DNA of 64,000 nt, from the NCBI GenBank assembly GCA_020086605.1, contig JACBWW010000004.1, forward strand, positions 7,883,382 to 7,947,381, read 5' to 3'. Under the pieces are notes generated by a model. That model was not told where the DNA came from. It saw only the letters and a list, made by a program, of their open reading frames with translations, and ran no database searches. A program made the translations under genes and the position numbers. Shown piece after piece: positions 63,272 to 64,000 of this stretch; within the stretch, counting starts at the first letter, position 1, and each line of letters begins with the position of its first letter. The DNA is from Lanius collurio. Taxonomy: Eukaryota; Chordata; Aves; Passeriformes; Laniidae.

Positions 63272-64000
63272 AAGTTTCAAAAAATAAAAAAGATAAAAAC
63301 CCCTTGATGTTACAAATATGTGCATGATTTCCACTTGTAATGAAAATGTTGTAAATAGTTAAATCAGAAGCATTCAATACTGAGGGAGAAATCTCAGGAC
63401 TTACTGCTTCAAAACCACAGACTTCTAGCATGTAAACTAAAGAAAAATCTCCATGAAATTGTAGTAGCATATATAAAAGCAGAAACAGACTTCAAGAGGT
63501 GTAATTATATGAGACATTTTATCTTCTTGGGTGGCTGGCTTTTGAGCTGATTTTTTTTACCATTTTATGAGGTATAGGCATAATTGCCCTAACTATACTG
63601 GTTTTCAGTCTATAGCCCTGTGAAAAAGGATGCTAGTCTAATTCCTTAATTAGGCCCACACTGTGGACCAAAACTACATGGCCATGCTAGGGCATGAGGA
63701 GCAGTGATCTCTCTGCCAGTTCCCTTATCTCTCCATCTCTAACCTGTAGGTATGGGAGGAGTGCTCTATACATTTCTCTTCATCCTAGAGTGTGACAATA
63801 AAGGTGGTCTAGCAATAAGGAAACACTGCTCCATTCTCCCCACAGTCAGGAAGGCAATCTGCTGTTGGCAAAGGTGTCTACCTGGATGGTGTTTTCCACT
63901 GGGGAAGAACAGTGCAATGCTTGGAATTAGCCTGGGGGTCTAGTTTGATTCATTGCCTTCACAGGATCTGAGAAGTCAGTTAGACCCGGATAGTTAGAGG
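63272..64000. other. Unique DNA, no gene supported
   Basis: Short frames only, including one of 63 codons near the end. Nothing was recognised. Confidence 0.5.

Noticed and set aside
1..64000. CRISPR arrays, bacterial operons, or a full endogenous retrovirus
   Set aside because: No regularly spaced direct repeats, no dense coding, and no paired LTRs or retroviral gene order could be seen.

Overview
This window looks like AT-rich, gene-poor nuclear DNA from a bird, either intergenic or deep inside a large intron. The best evidence for a bird is the truncated CR1 retrotransposon at 32294-32550. It ends in the motif typical of avian CR1 elements: a 'gatgatctctagaggtccc'-type box followed by ATTCTGTG repeats. 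An orphan run of the same terminal repeat lies at 63232-63271. Much older CR1 and MIR-like fragments, of the kind shared by birds, crocodiles and turtles, are scattered elsewhere. I found no operons, ribosome-binding sites or dense coding, and no convincing protein-coding exon. The longest open frame is 160 codons (minus strand, 50346-50828) and resembles no family I recognise.

Layout. 1-1230: a GC-richer block followed by a roughly 310 bp imperfect palindrome whose two arms each carry a tRNA-like SINE head. 1231-9470: unique AT-rich DNA with a MIR-like remnant near 5.7 kb and an AT-rich stretch with repeated homeodomain-type cores near 7 kb. 9470-9965: a decayed minus-strand CR1 reverse-transcriptase fragment. 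9966-24318: unique DNA with several long poly-T tracts. 24319-24707: an assembly gap of 389 N directly after a T run. 24708-35758: unique DNA containing the one clear CR1 copy. 35759-36776: a cluster of microsatellites (TATC, AAT, poly-T and thirty perfect GGAA units). 36777-49172: unique DNA with three old retroelement remnants, a poly-T/GTTTT tract and a cryptic CTTTAAA repeat. 49173-60481: two copies, 11 kb apart and in the same orientation, of a GC-rich repeat of about 172 bp that I cannot classify. Each copy is immediately preceded by a short hairpin of different sequence. A MIR core lies between them near 57.3 kb. 60482-64000: unique DNA with degenerate ATACAT-type low complexity and the orphan CR1 tail.

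No genes could be seen working together. The points most worth following up are the paired GC-rich repeat with its hairpins, the palindromic tRNA-like element, and the GGAA array. Family assignments come from recalled consensus sequences, not from any search. I found no sign of a new multi-gene system.
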